A stretch of DNA of 21,343 nt, taken from contig JAGOOJ010000007.1 of assembly GCA_017992575.1 (NCBI GenBank), positions 1-21,343 on the forward strand. Reading direction: 5' to 3'. The position numbers were made by a program, and so were the translations under genes. Within the stretch, counting starts at the first letter, position 1; each line of letters opens with the position of its first letter. Below, piece after piece: positions 1 to 7,324 of this stretch. The notes under the pieces were generated by a model. That model worked only from the letters and a program-made list of their open reading frames with translations, did not search any database and was not told the DNA's origin. Source of the DNA: Candidatus Moraniibacteriota bacterium (GTDB lineage: Bacteria; Patescibacteriota; Minisyncoccia; Moranbacterales; UBA1568).

Positions 1-28
1 TCGATCGAAAAACAAAGCCGTAAATATA

Positions 29-34
29 TATAAT
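29..34 (+). promoter_or_regulatory. Possible -10 element for tuf
   Basis: TATAAT sits 18 bases before the tuf start within an AT-rich stretch. No convincing -35 hexamer is seen at the expected distance, and the window begins just upstream, so the call is tentative. Confidence 0.3.
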
Positions 35-52
35 TCGTTTGAATACAAGGTT

Positions 53-1246
53 ATGGCAGCAGAGCAATTCAACCGGTCTAAGCCCCATGTAAACGTCGGT
101 ACTATTGGCCACGTTGACCACGGCAAAACGACTCTGACAGCAGCTATTCTCCACGTCATGTCCATGAAGGGATTTGCCAAGGAAAAAAGCGTTGATGAGA
201 TTGACAAGGCTCCTGAAGAAAAAGAGCGTGGTATCACTATCTCGACTTCACACTGTGAATACGAATCTGATGCCCGTCACTACGCTCACGTTGACTGTCC
301 AGGGCATGCTGACTACATCAAGAACATGATTACGGGTGCCGCTCAGATGGACGGTGCTATCCTCGTTGTGTCTGCTACTGATGGTCCTATGCCACAGACT
401 CGTGAACACATTCTCTTGGCCCGCCAGGTGGGTGTACCAGCGATTGTTGTGTTTTTGAACAAGGTAGATATGGTGGACGACATGGAACTGATCGACCTCG
501 TGGAGGCTGAAGTTCGCGAACTCCTCTCCAAGTACGAATTCGATGGTGATAACGCCACAATCGTTCGTGGAAGTGCTCTCAAAGCCTTGAATGCCAAGAG
601 CGCCGATGAAGCTGATGCCAAGCCAATTCTCGATTTGATGACTGCTCTTGATACACAGATTCCACAGCCAGTACGCGATCTCGACAAGCCATTCCTTATG
701 CCTATCGAAGATATTTTCTCGATTGAAGGTCGTGGAACAGTGGTGACGGGTCGTATCGAACGTGGTATCGTCAACATCAACGAAGAAGTAGAAATCGTTG
801 GTATCCGTGACACTGCCAAGACGGTTGTAACCGGAATCGAAATGTTCAACAAGCAACTCGACAAAGGAACTGCTGGTGACAACGCCGGACTCCTCATTCG
901 TGGTATCAAGAAAGAAGATGTTGAGCGTGGTCAGGTATTGGCCAAGCCAGGATCAATCACTCCTCACACTGAATTCGAAGGCGAGGTTTACGTCCTCTCC
1001 AAAGAAGAAGGTGGTCGCCATACTCCGTTCTTCAAGGGCTACAAGCCACAGTTCTACATCCGTACTACTGATGTGACTGGTGAAGTTATTCTCCCAGAAG
1101 GTACAGAAATGGTTATGCCAGGAGACACCGTGAAACTCAATATCAAGCTTTTGGCTCCTGTTGCTATGGAAGAAGGTATGCGCTTTGCCATCCGCGAGGG
1201 TGGACGCACCGTGGGTGCTGGTGTTGCTACCAAGATTACCAAGTAG
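53..1246 (+). CDS. tuf: Elongation factor Tu
   Basis: EF-Tu is the GTPase that delivers aminoacyl-tRNA to the ribosomal A site in the cytoplasm. The 397-residue product has the usual family length. The GTP-binding motifs are visible: P-loop GHVDHGKT at residues 19-26, the switch-I RGIT at 59-62, DCPGH at 81-85 and NKVD at 136-139, followed by the two beta-barrel domains ending in the conserved GGRTVGAG segment. The start follows AAGG only two bases upstream, so ribosome-binding support is weak, but the N-terminus matches the family. It lies directly ahead of rpsJ, a common tuf position; fusA may lie upstream outside the window. Confidence 0.98.
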   Translation: MAAEQFNRSKPHVNVGTIGHVDHGKTTLTAAILHVMSMKGFAKEKSVDEIDKAPEEKERGITISTSHCEYESDARHYAHVDCPGHADYIKNMITGAAQMDGAILVVSATDGPMPQTREHILLARQVGVPAIVVFLNKVDMVDDMELIDLVEAEVRELLSKYEFDGDNATIVRGSALKALNAKSADEADAKPILDLMTALDTQIPQPVRDLDKPFLMPIEDIFSIEGRGTVVTGRIERGIVNINEEVEIVGIRDTAKTVVTGIEMFNKQLDKGTAGDNAGLLIRGIKKEDVERGQVLAKPGSITPHTEFEGEVYVLSKEEGGRHTPFFKGYKPQFYIRTTDVTGEVILPEGTEMVMPGDTVKLNIKLLAPVAMEEGMRFAIREGGRTVGAGVATKITK

Positions 1247-1265
1247 TTTGCTGAGAGATCGAGGT

Positions 1266-1308
1266 AACTGAGTGGGAACAACTCTTCGGAGTTGCTCTCA
1301 CCACAGTT
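1266..1308 (+). promoter_or_regulatory. Long UUCG-capped hairpin between tuf and rpsJ
   Basis: Bases 1272-1284 pair with 1289-1301 around a TTCG loop (1285-1288) closed by C-G. The 13-position stem has one G-T wobble and one A-C mismatch. After a small internal loop, AACTG (1266-1270) pairs with CAGTT (1304-1308). There is no T-run behind the stem, so it is not a standard intrinsic terminator. It could be a processing site, an mRNA end stabiliser for tuf, or a regulatory leader of the S10 operon. The structure is read directly from sequence; the role is unknown. Confidence 0.65.
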
Positions 1309-1364
1309 CTCTTGAAAAAAGGGACACAGTAGGGTATCATCAAACGAAGTGAGACTAGTACCGT

Positions 1365-1370
1365 TATAAT
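1365..1370 (+). promoter_or_regulatory. Possible -10 element overlapping the rpsJ start
   Basis: A perfect TATAAT overlaps the upstream ATG of rpsJ (1369). If it is a real -10, transcription would begin near 1377-1378, right at the second in-frame ATG (1378), giving a leaderless rpsJ mRNA. No good -35 is visible, so it may be coincidental. Confidence 0.25.
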
Positions 1371-1704
1371 GAACGCAATGAAAAAGACAGAAACAACGCC
1401 CAACCTGCGGGTTAGAATCAAGATCAAGGCGTATGATCATAAAGTGATTGATCAGTCCGCACGGAAGATCGTCGAAACGGCCGAACGGACCGGAGCCCAG
1501 ATTACGGGTCCAGTACCACTGCCGACCGAGATTCATAAGGTGACAGTCAATCGTTCAACCTTCGTGCACAAGAATTCACGTGACCAATACGAAATGCGAG
1601 TACACAAGCGTTTGATCGATATCATCAATCCAACAGCAAAAACAATAGACAATCTGACGAATCTCGATCTTCCAGCCGGAGTGGATGTGGAGATCAAGAT
1701 GTAG
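1369..1704 (+). CDS. rpsJ: 30S ribosomal protein S10
   Basis: S10 is a 30S head protein and also, as NusE, a transcription antitermination partner. The 111-residue product carries the conserved segment RIKIKAYDHKVIDQSARKI near the N-terminus and ends close to the usual family length (about 103). The first nine or so residues are an extra N-terminal tail. Two starts are possible: ATG at 1369 (used here) and ATG at 1378, which a TATAAT overlapping the first ATG could favour. Neither has a Shine-Dalgarno site. It opens the S10 operon but is separated from rplC by 172 bases that hold an attenuator-like structure. Confidence 0.95.
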   Translation: MNAMKKTETTPNLRVRIKIKAYDHKVIDQSARKIVETAERTGAQITGPVPLPTEIHKVTVNRSTFVHKNSRDQYEMRVHKRLIDIINPTAKTIDNLTNLDLPAGVDVEIKM

Positions 1705-1735
1705 TCATCCTCGTTCAAGTCCCTCTTCCTTTGAA

Positions 1736-1829
1736 GTTTTCAGGTGAGAAGAGTGGATACTAAGCGAACCAATTTCAGGTAATCTGAAAACTGGCACGCT
1801 TTGAAAGCCCAGTTTTTTGTTTACCTGGG
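1736..1829 (+). promoter_or_regulatory. Attenuator-like leader ahead of rplC
   Basis: Four complementary segments can form exclusive hairpins. Segment 1 GTTTTCAG (1736-1743) pairs perfectly with CTGAAAAC (1784-1791). The latter overlaps segment 2 AAAACTGG (1787-1794), which pairs with segment 3 CCAGTTTT (1809-1816) to form a terminator. Segment 3 (CCCAG, 1808-1812) can instead pair with segment 4 CTGGG (1825-1829). A shorter TTTCAG (1773-1778) also competes for CTGAAA. This 1:2, 2:3, 3:4 layout is that of classical transcription attenuators. In E. coli the S10 operon is controlled by L4 through a leader before rpsJ; here a comparable signal would sit after rpsJ. The controlling ligand is unknown. 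Confidence 0.55.
1787..1818 (+). terminator. Intrinsic terminator/attenuator hairpin between rpsJ and rplC
   Basis: AAAACTGG (1787-1794) pairs with CCAGTTTT (1809-1816). An inner GCTT-TGA-AAGC hairpin (1798-1808) stacks on it after a three-base bulge. A run of six T (1813-1818) ends the structure, followed by GTTT. It would end transcription on the plus strand, either fully (making tuf-rpsJ a separate unit) or conditionally. Confidence 0.6.
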
Positions 1830-1876
1830 AAAAAACGAAGGAAATGAAAGATTTGTAATAATGAGAGAACACCGCG

Positions 1877-2494
1877 ATGAAATTTATTATCGGAAAAAAA
1901 CTTGGCATGACGACGCTCTTTGATGAAAGCAAAGGCGCGTTGAACATGACTCTTATCTCCTGTGAACCAAATACGGTAACGCTCAATCGGACACTGGAGA
2001 AGGACGGATACTTGGCGGTACAGGTAGAAACGAATAAGACTGGCAAGAAAACGGTTCGCAAGGAATTCCGCGTTGATAAAGCTATTACTAAAGCCAATCG
2101 AACAGAGGCCGTTGCTGATTTGGCCAAAGAAATGGAACAGTTTTCAGTGAATACCGAAATCGGAGTGTCTGTTTTTGCGGTTGGTGATGTGGTTAATGTG
2201 GCTGGTATCACCAAATCCAAAGGTTTTCAGGGTGTTGTGAAGCGTCATGGGTTCGGTGGACAGATGACGAGTCATGGACGCAAGCACGATATCAGAAAGG
2301 CAGGATCGATCGGTGCAACTTTTCCAGAACACGTCGTCAAAGGTCGCCGTATGGCTGGACGTATGGGTGGCGAAAATATGACGGCACTCAACCTCTCTGT
2401 CGTCTATGTGAACGAAGCTGAAGGGTTGATTGGAGTGCGAGGAGCGGTCCCGGGAGTGAACGGACGCATTGTTACTGTGAGAAGCGCGAACTAA
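1877..2494 (+). CDS. rplC: 50S ribosomal protein L3
   Basis: L3 is an early-assembly 50S protein whose loop reaches the peptidyl transferase centre. The 205-residue length is normal. The N-terminus MKFIIGKKLGMTTLF and the signature block around residues 130-175 (RHGFGGQMTSHGRKHD, then AGSIGATFPEHVVKGRRMAGRMGG) identify it. The start has no clear Shine-Dalgarno site and is one of the few here with G rather than T before ATG. It lies downstream of the attenuator-like leader, 11 bases before rplD. Confidence 0.97.
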   Translation: MKFIIGKKLGMTTLFDESKGALNMTLISCEPNTVTLNRTLEKDGYLAVQVETNKTGKKTVRKEFRVDKAITKANRTEAVADLAKEMEQFSVNTEIGVSVFAVGDVVNVAGITKSKGFQGVVKRHGFGGQMTSHGRKHDIRKAGSIGATFPEHVVKGRRMAGRMGGENMTALNLSVVYVNEAEGLIGVRGAVPGVNGRIVTVRSAN

Positions 2495-2505
2495 CGAAAG
2501 AAATT

Positions 2506-3159
2506 ATGTCCAAGGTCACAGTCAAAAATATTGCCGGCGCCGATGTGAAAGAACTTTCTCTGAAAGATTTTGTTTTCAACGTGACTCGAAATGATGCTTT
2601 GGTTCATCAGGTATACGTGGCTCTGACAGCTAATGCTCGAGTGGCTATTGCTCATACCAAGGATCGTGGTGAACGTTCTGGTTCTGGAATCAAGCCGTGG
2701 CGTCAGAAGGGGACAGGTCGCGCCCGTGCCGGTGCTACCCGGAGTCCGTTGTGGCGCAAGGGTGGAATTACCTTTGGTCCAACCAAGGAGCGAAATTTTT
2801 CCAAAAATACGACTGCCAAGATGCGTCAGAAAGCGGTCATGATTGTGCTTTCAGAAAAACTGCGATCTGGGAAACTTATAGTTCTTGATGCGCTTTCTTT
2901 TTCTGAGAAAAAGACCAAGTTGTTTGCCAAGACAATCGAGTCCTTGGGTATGGCTAAAAAGAGTGTCACACTCGCACTTTCGACCCAGGAGCTCCCTCTC
3001 AACAAGATTGCTCGGAACATTCCAAAAATCGAAAACACCCTGACAGAAAATTTGAATGTGGTTCAGCTTTTGGATCATGAGTATGTGCTTATGACAGAGG
3101 AAAGTGTTGGAATTCTCGAGAAGCGTTTTGCTACTTGGGAGACAGCGGTCAAGAAATAA
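2506..3159 (+). CDS. rplD: 50S ribosomal protein L4
   Basis: L4 binds 23S rRNA and its long loop lines the peptide exit tunnel; in E. coli it also represses the S10 operon. The product has 217 residues, close to the family norm of about 200-210. The tunnel-loop signature GSGIKPWRQKGTGRARAG is at about residues 59-76, followed by SPLWRKGGITFGP. It sits 11 bases after rplC and 9 bases before rplW. Because L4 is the E. coli autoregulator, it is a candidate effector for the leader before rplC, but that is inference. Confidence 0.97.
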   Translation: MSKVTVKNIAGADVKELSLKDFVFNVTRNDALVHQVYVALTANARVAIAHTKDRGERSGSGIKPWRQKGTGRARAGATRSPLWRKGGITFGPTKERNFSKNTTAKMRQKAVMIVLSEKLRSGKLIVLDALSFSEKKTKLFAKTIESLGMAKKSVTLALSTQELPLNKIARNIPKIENTLTENLNVVQLLDHEYVLMTEESVGILEKRFATWETAVKK

Positions 3160-3168
3160 GGAAATACT

Positions 3169-3525
3169 ATGGCTTTGTTTGATAAGACAACAGAAAAGAA
3201 AGAGCTTCGGAAGTTAGCACCGAAGGAGAGTTCTTTGGGACAGCGTTTGTTGTCTCGCCCACGAGTGACTGAAAAGTCCTATGCCATGAATGTACAGAAC
3301 AAGTATGTTTTTGAAGTGACCAAAACTTCGACGAAAAAGTCGGTGAAGCGGGCAGTAGAAGAAGTCTATGGAGTGAACGTGGTTGATGTAAACATGGTTC
3401 GCTTACCAGGGAAGAAGCGTATTTCAGGACGGAATCGCACCGTTGGATCTACCGGATCAGTAAAGAAAGCGATTGTGACGGTGGTCAAGGGTCAGACAAT
3501 TGAATTGTTTAAGGCTGGTATCTAA
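3169..3525 (+). CDS. rplW: 50S ribosomal protein L23
   Basis: L23 lies at the tunnel exit and docks trigger factor and SRP. The 118-residue product carries the motif RPRVTEKSYAM (about residues 30-40) and the C-terminal GRNRTVGSTGSVKKAIVTV. It is about 20 residues longer than typical bacterial L23 because of a charged N-terminal tail. AAGGA lies six bases before the ATG (3158-3162), one of the few well-spaced Shine-Dalgarno sites in the window. It ends 10 bases before rplB. Confidence 0.95.
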   Translation: MALFDKTTEKKELRKLAPKESSLGQRLLSRPRVTEKSYAMNVQNKYVFEVTKTSTKKSVKRAVEEVYGVNVVDVNMVRLPGKKRISGRNRTVGSTGSVKKAIVTVVKGQTIELFKAGI

Positions 3526-3535
3526 GAGAATTTCT

Positions 3536-4363
3536 ATGGCAATCAAGATCTACAAAAAGAACCATGCTGGACGACGTAATATGTCGATCGTCAAGCCTGA
3601 GGGTATCACGGATAAGGCTCCAGAAAAGTCCCTGTTGGCTGCGTACAAAAAGCATGCCGGACGTTCTCATGGCAAGATCTCGACTCGTCACCAGGGTGGT
3701 GGTGCTAAGCGTCGCTATCGTATTGTTGATTTCCGTCAGGATAAATTGAATATTCCTGGAAAGATTGCTCATTTGGAGAAAGATCCAAATCGCTCTGGAC
3801 TTATTGCTCTCGTTCACTACGCTGATGGCGAAAAGCGCTATATCTTGGCGACCGATGGTATGAAGCAGGGTCAGCAAGTGATTTCCGGTGAAAGCGTTCC
3901 AGTAGTGAACGGAAACCGCATGTTGCTCAAGAATATTCCGGCCGGGACGACGATTTGTAATATTGAAATGAAGATTGGCAAAGGCGGGCAGATCGTGAGA
4001 AGCGCGGGTGCTCAGGCAGTGCTTATGGCACTCGACGGTCCAATGGCTCAGATTAAACTGGCTTCTGGTGAAATTCGTTTGATCAGCAAGGACTGCTATG
4101 CCACTCTTGGTCAAGTCAGTAACTTCGAACACAGTGCAGAGCGCATTGGAAAAGCTGGGCGCAGTCGCCATATGAACCGTCGTCCGCATGTTCGTGGAAG
4201 TGCTATGAACCCAGTCGACCACCCACACGGTGGAGGAGAAGGACGCCAGCCAATCGGTATGCATCCGAAAACACCATGGGGGAAGCCAGCACTCGGCAAG
4301 AAGACTCGCAAACGCAAGAACCCAACCAGCAAGTATATCGTTCGTCGTCGTATCAAGAAATAG
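3536..4363 (+). CDS. rplB: 50S ribosomal protein L2
   Basis: L2 is a primary 23S rRNA-binding protein needed for subunit association and peptidyl transfer. From the ATG at 3536 the product is 275 residues, the usual length. The frame is open further upstream to 3500, but that would overlap rplW and add unrelated residues. The signature MNPVDHPHGGGEGR near residues 221-234, containing the conserved histidine, and the basic C-terminus KTRKRKNPTSKYIVRRR are present. The start is in TCTATG context with only weak purines upstream. Confidence 0.97.
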   Translation: MAIKIYKKNHAGRRNMSIVKPEGITDKAPEKSLLAAYKKHAGRSHGKISTRHQGGGAKRRYRIVDFRQDKLNIPGKIAHLEKDPNRSGLIALVHYADGEKRYILATDGMKQGQQVISGESVPVVNGNRMLLKNIPAGTTICNIEMKIGKGGQIVRSAGAQAVLMALDGPMAQIKLASGEIRLISKDCYATLGQVSNFEHSAERIGKAGRSRHMNRRPHVRGSAMNPVDHPHGGGEGRQPIGMHPKTPWGKPALGKKTRKRKNPTSKYIVRRRIKK

Positions 4364-4375
4364 TTATCCTATCCT

Positions 4376-4723
4376 ATGTCACGAAGTCTCAAAAAAGGTC
4401 CATACGTTGATCCACGAGTTCTGAAAAAACTCGAAGGAAAGAAACTCGGTGATCGTGCTGTGATCAAGACCTGGTCGCGTGCTTGCGTTATCTCTCCTGA
4501 AATGGTAGGGTTTACATTCGGTGTGCACAACGGCAAGGATTTCGTGCCAGTGTTTACCACAGAAGAAATGGTAGGACACCGTTTGGGAGAATTTTCAGCT
4601 ACTCGCAAATTCAATCGTCATGGAGGAAAGATGCAGAAAGAAATAGAAATTGCTGCCAAACAACGTGAACTCGATGCCGCCAAAGCAGCCAAAGCTGCTC
4701 CGGCAGCAACCGCTAAGAAATAG
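4376..4723 (+). CDS. rpsS: 30S ribosomal protein S19
   Basis: S19 is a 30S head protein that forms a complex with S13. The core starts MSRSLKKGPYVDPRV and ends with the conserved region VGHRLGEFSATRKFNRHG. At 115 residues it is about 20 longer than typical; the extra is a C-terminal Ala/Lys-rich helical tail from about residue 92. No Shine-Dalgarno site is seen before the start (CCTATG). Its stop lies eight bases before the rplV start. Confidence 0.96.
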   Translation: MSRSLKKGPYVDPRVLKKLEGKKLGDRAVIKTWSRACVISPEMVGFTFGVHNGKDFVPVFTTEEMVGHRLGEFSATRKFNRHGGKMQKEIEIAAKQRELDAAKAAKAAPAATAKK

Positions 4724-4731
4724 TGAACTCT

Positions 4732-5271
4732 ATGAAAGTACGAGCCACCCTCAAAAATCTGAGAATCTCTCCACGGAAAGTGCGTTTGGTAACGCACGCT
4801 CTGGTTGGTGTGGATACCCGGGAAGCATTGCTTCAGTTAGGGAAATTTGTCAAAAAGTCTTCGGACCCGATTGCTACACTGCTTTCGAGCGCCGTAGCCA
4901 ATGCCACCAATAACTTTGGTCTCGACAGTGAGAATCTCTATATTCAGGCTATCAATGTCGGTGATGGACTTCGTTTGGAGCGCTGGTTACCTCGAGCCTT
5001 CGGACGAGCAACACCACTCATCAGACGTGGATCGAATGTCACTATCATTCTGGAAGAACGCATTGAAGGAAAGAACCGTACGGTAAAGAAAACTCCAAAA
5101 GTGAAAGCTAAGGCTCCGAAGGAGCATGAAGCGGAAATAGTCGAAGAGGGTAAAGAAGAAAAAGGAATTGCGAAAACACTCAAGCCGGAAATCAAGAAAG
5201 AGATAGCGAAGGGAAGTAAGCCGACTGGAGGTAAAGTAGTGAAGAAGATGTTTCAGAGAAAATCCTCGTAA
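4732..5271 (+). CDS. rplV: 50S ribosomal protein L22 with long charged tail
   Basis: L22 lines the peptide exit tunnel with a long beta hairpin. From ATG 4732 the product is 179 residues; the family norm is about 110. Residues 1-110 are the normal fold (RISPRKVRLV near the start, and LPRAFGRATPLIRR at residues 86-99 in the hairpin). Residues 111-179 are a Lys/Glu-rich tail of low complexity, probably disordered. A GTG at 4723 in the same frame overlaps the rpsS stop and would add only three residues; ATG is preferred for its match to the family start. Confidence 0.95.
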   Translation: MKVRATLKNLRISPRKVRLVTHALVGVDTREALLQLGKFVKKSSDPIATLLSSAVANATNNFGLDSENLYIQAINVGDGLRLERWLPRAFGRATPLIRRGSNVTIILEERIEGKNRTVKKTPKVKAKAPKEHEAEIVEEGKEEKGIAKTLKPEIKKEIAKGSKPTGGKVVKKMFQRKSS

Positions 5272-5298
5272 AAACAAGCGATAAGCTAATAGAGAATT

Positions 5299-5958
5299 AT
5301 GGGCAATAAAGTACACCCAACTGGCATTCGACTCGGTATCACAACTAACTGGCAATCCCGCTGGTTTGGAAGTAAGAAGATTTATCGAGAACAGCTGCGT
5401 AAAGACGTAGAGATGCGCCAGTTTATTATGGCCAAATGGAAGGCAGCTGCTATTGCGAGCGTGGTTATTGAACGTTCAGCCAGCGCTATTCGCCTCATGA
5501 TTCATACTTCTCGTCCTGGAGTTTTGATTGGTCGTGGAGGGACTGGTATCGAAGATTTGGCTCGGGTGATTAAAAAGAGATTCTTTGCTGGTAAAAAAGC
5601 AGATCTCAAAGTGGAAGTTCAAGAAGTGAAAAATGCCGAAACCAATGCCATGCTTGTCGGTCAGCAGGTAGCTGAACAATTGGAAAAGCGTCTCCCGTTC
5701 CGGAGAATCCTGAAGGGAATGCTCGATCAGGTTGAGGCGAACAAAGAAGTAGAAGGAGTCAAGATTGAAATCGCTGGCCGTTTGGGCGGAGCGGAAATGT
5801 CCCGTCGGGAATGGTTGTCTCGTGGTAAAATTCCTCTTCATACCCTTCGAGCTGATATTGATTTTGCTCGGACGGAAGCCCGTACGACCTACGGTGTGAT
5901 CGGAGTCAAGACCTGGATTTACAAGGGAGAGAAGTTTACCAAGAAAGAAACAGAGTAA
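5299..5958 (+). CDS. rpsC: 30S ribosomal protein S3
   Basis: S3 lies at the mRNA entry side of the 30S subunit and has helicase-related mRNA binding. The 219-residue length is normal. The N-terminus MGNKVHPTGIRLGI, the KH-domain GxxG within VLIGRGGTGIEDL (about residues 75-87) and the C-terminal domain motif GRLGGAEMSRREW are visible. A 27-base spacer with ATAAGCT separates it from rplV; the start is ATTATG with weak AGAG upstream. Confidence 0.97.
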   Translation: MGNKVHPTGIRLGITTNWQSRWFGSKKIYREQLRKDVEMRQFIMAKWKAAAIASVVIERSASAIRLMIHTSRPGVLIGRGGTGIEDLARVIKKRFFAGKKADLKVEVQEVKNAETNAMLVGQQVAEQLEKRLPFRRILKGMLDQVEANKEVEGVKIEIAGRLGGAEMSRREWLSRGKIPLHTLRADIDFARTEARTTYGVIGVKTWIYKGEKFTKKETE

Positions 5959-5966
5959 AAACGCTT

Positions 5967-6380
5967 ATGTTGTTAATGCCACGAAAAGTAAAACATCGAA
6001 AAGTCCAGCGCGGAGGCTGGTCTGGTAAACCTGCCACCAGTGGGACGAGTGTGAGCTTCGGAAGCTATGGTTTGAAAGCCATGGAAGAAGGACTCATTAG
6101 TGCTCGTCAGATTGAGTCGGCACGGCGTGCCATGACACGTTCCATCCAGCGTGGAGGCAAGGTGTGGATCAGAGTATTTCCTGACAAGCCAATGACTAAG
6201 AAGGGTGAACAGACTCCGATGGGTAAAGGAAAAGGAAGTGTTGACCACTTTGTTGCCAAAGTCCGAGCCGGAAAAGTATTGTTTGAACTCGATGGTATTC
6301 CAAAGGTGGCAGCAGAAGAAGCAATGCGTTTGGCAGCCTACAAGCTCGCCATCAAAACTAAGTTTATCGTCAAACAGTAA
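5967..6380 (+). CDS. rplP: 50S ribosomal protein L16
   Basis: L16 organises the A-site tRNA region of 23S rRNA. At 137 residues it matches the family. The N-terminus MLLMPRKVKHRKVQRG, the SFGSYGLKAMEEGLISARQIE block and MTKKGEQTPMGKGKGSVDHFVAKV are characteristic. The start at 5967 gives the familiar ML-MP beginning; ATG at 5976 is a possible alternative. It begins eight bases after rpsC with no Shine-Dalgarno site. Confidence 0.96.
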   Translation: MLLMPRKVKHRKVQRGGWSGKPATSGTSVSFGSYGLKAMEEGLISARQIESARRAMTRSIQRGGKVWIRVFPDKPMTKKGEQTPMGKGKGSVDHFVAKVRAGKVLFELDGIPKVAAEEAMRLAAYKLAIKTKFIVKQ

Positions 6381-6410
6381 AGACCTATTTTGTATAAAGT
6401 TGCGAAGACT

Positions 6411-6626
6411 ATGAAAGCAAGCGAATGGCAAGAAAAATCTGAAGCAGAACGAGAGAAGGCTCTTTTGGAGCTCTCTGACAAGTTGCGTAAACTGCGCTTT
6501 GATTTGTCGACTCGGGAAGCCAAGAATCACAGTGATTACCGAAAGATGAAGAAAGATATCGCTCGTTTGCTCACGCTCAAGTCTCTCGGTGAGGTAGAAG
6601 TGGTCACTCCAGTAGTCGTCAAATAG
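6411..6626 (+). CDS. rpmC: 50S ribosomal protein L29
   Basis: L29 is a small two-helix protein near the exit tunnel. From ATG 6411 the product is 71 residues, near the usual 65, beginning MKASEWQEKSEAE and carrying the LRFDLSTREAKNHSDYRKMKKDIARL helix-turn-helix pattern in its second half. A TTG at 6390 in frame would add seven residues that do not fit the family. The start is ACTATG without a clear ribosome-binding site. It lies between rplP and rpsQ as in the standard operon. Confidence 0.94.
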   Translation: MKASEWQEKSEAEREKALLELSDKLRKLRFDLSTREAKNHSDYRKMKKDIARLLTLKSLGEVEVVTPVVVK

Positions 6627-6642
6627 TTTTTCTCACATATTT

Positions 6643-6906
6643 ATGAAAACTGCAGTACAGACAACAGAAAAAGTCAGCAAGACCCCAACACTCAAAGGAG
6701 TGGTAGTGAGTAATGCTATGCAGAAGACTATCGTGGTCAACGTCGATACGCTTAAGACTCATCCAAAATATCAAAAGCAATACCGTTCCTCCAAGAAGTA
6801 CAAGGTGCATGTGGAAGAAAGTGGGAAGTATGCGGTTGGTTCGACAGTGGAGTTTCGAGAGTGTCGCCCCATGAGTCGTGGGAAGCATCATATGGTTATT
6901 GCCTAA
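6643..6906 (+). CDS. rpsQ: 30S ribosomal protein S17
   Basis: S17 is a primary 16S rRNA-binding OB-fold protein. The 87-residue product has the conserved LKGVVVSNAMQKTIVVNV strand region (about residues 17-34), KTHPKYQKQYRSSKKYKVH in the middle and the ending FRECRPMSRGKHHMVI. It is slightly extended at the N-terminus. No Shine-Dalgarno site is seen (TTTATG). It closes the S10 operon, 26 bases before rplN, with no terminator between, so S10 and spc genes are probably co-transcribed. Confidence 0.95.
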   Translation: MKTAVQTTEKVSKTPTLKGVVVSNAMQKTIVVNVDTLKTHPKYQKQYRSSKKYKVHVEESGKYAVGSTVEFRECRPMSRGKHHMVIA

Positions 6907-6932
6907 AGAACTCTCTCCTAAAAGTTGTTACT

Positions 6933-7304
6933 ATGATACAAGCAGAATCAAGATTAAAAGTCGCGGATAACACCGGTGCCAAAGTCATCGAATGTTTCAA
7001 AGTGCTCGGTGGGACACGTCGTCGGTATGCCAGTCTTGGTGATATCATTGTGGCATCAGTGAAGGTAGCTGAACCGAGAGGCATGGTCAAAAAAGGAGAG
7101 AAAGTGAAGGCTGTTATTGTGAGACAGGTGAAAGAATATCGTCGCAAAGACAATTCCTACATCCGTTTTGATGAAAATGCTGCCGTTATCCTCGATACCA
7201 ATCTGGAAGACCCGAAGGGTACCCGTATATTTGGTCCAGTGGCTCGCGAACTTCGAGAAAAGGGTTTCTCCAAGATTGTTTCGCTCGCTCCTGAAGTGCT
7301 CTAA
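6933..7304 (+). CDS. rplN: 50S ribosomal protein L14
   Basis: L14 forms part of the 30S-50S interface. From ATG 6933 it is 123 residues, the standard length, and starts MIQAESRLKVADNTGAKV as expected. The frame is open back into rpsQ, but the family N-terminus fixes the start. VRQVKEYRRKDNSYIRFDEN and GTRIFGPVARELREKGFSKI are also typical. It opens the spc group; the start is TACTATG with no purine-rich site. Confidence 0.97.
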   Translation: MIQAESRLKVADNTGAKVIECFKVLGGTRRRYASLGDIIVASVKVAEPRGMVKKGEKVKAVIVRQVKEYRRKDNSYIRFDENAAVILDTNLEDPKGTRIFGPVARELREKGFSKIVSLAPEVL

Positions 7305-7324
7305 TCCATCCAACGATCTACTTT

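Noticed and set aside
248..909. Long minus-strand frames of 202 and 188 codons inside tuf
   Set aside because: They lie fully antisense to a highly conserved gene, have no recognisable family, and arise from codon bias of the plus strand.
1855..1862. TGTAATAAT as an extended -10 for rplC
   Set aside because: No -35 at a suitable distance and only partial match; not strong enough to list as a promoter.
3509..4264. 251-codon minus-strand frame opposite rplB
   Set aside because: Fully antisense to L2 with no recognisable domain; a shadow frame.
4723..4731. GTG start for rplV overlapping the rpsS stop
   Set aside because: ATG 4732 gives the family N-terminus and fits the T-before-ATG pattern.
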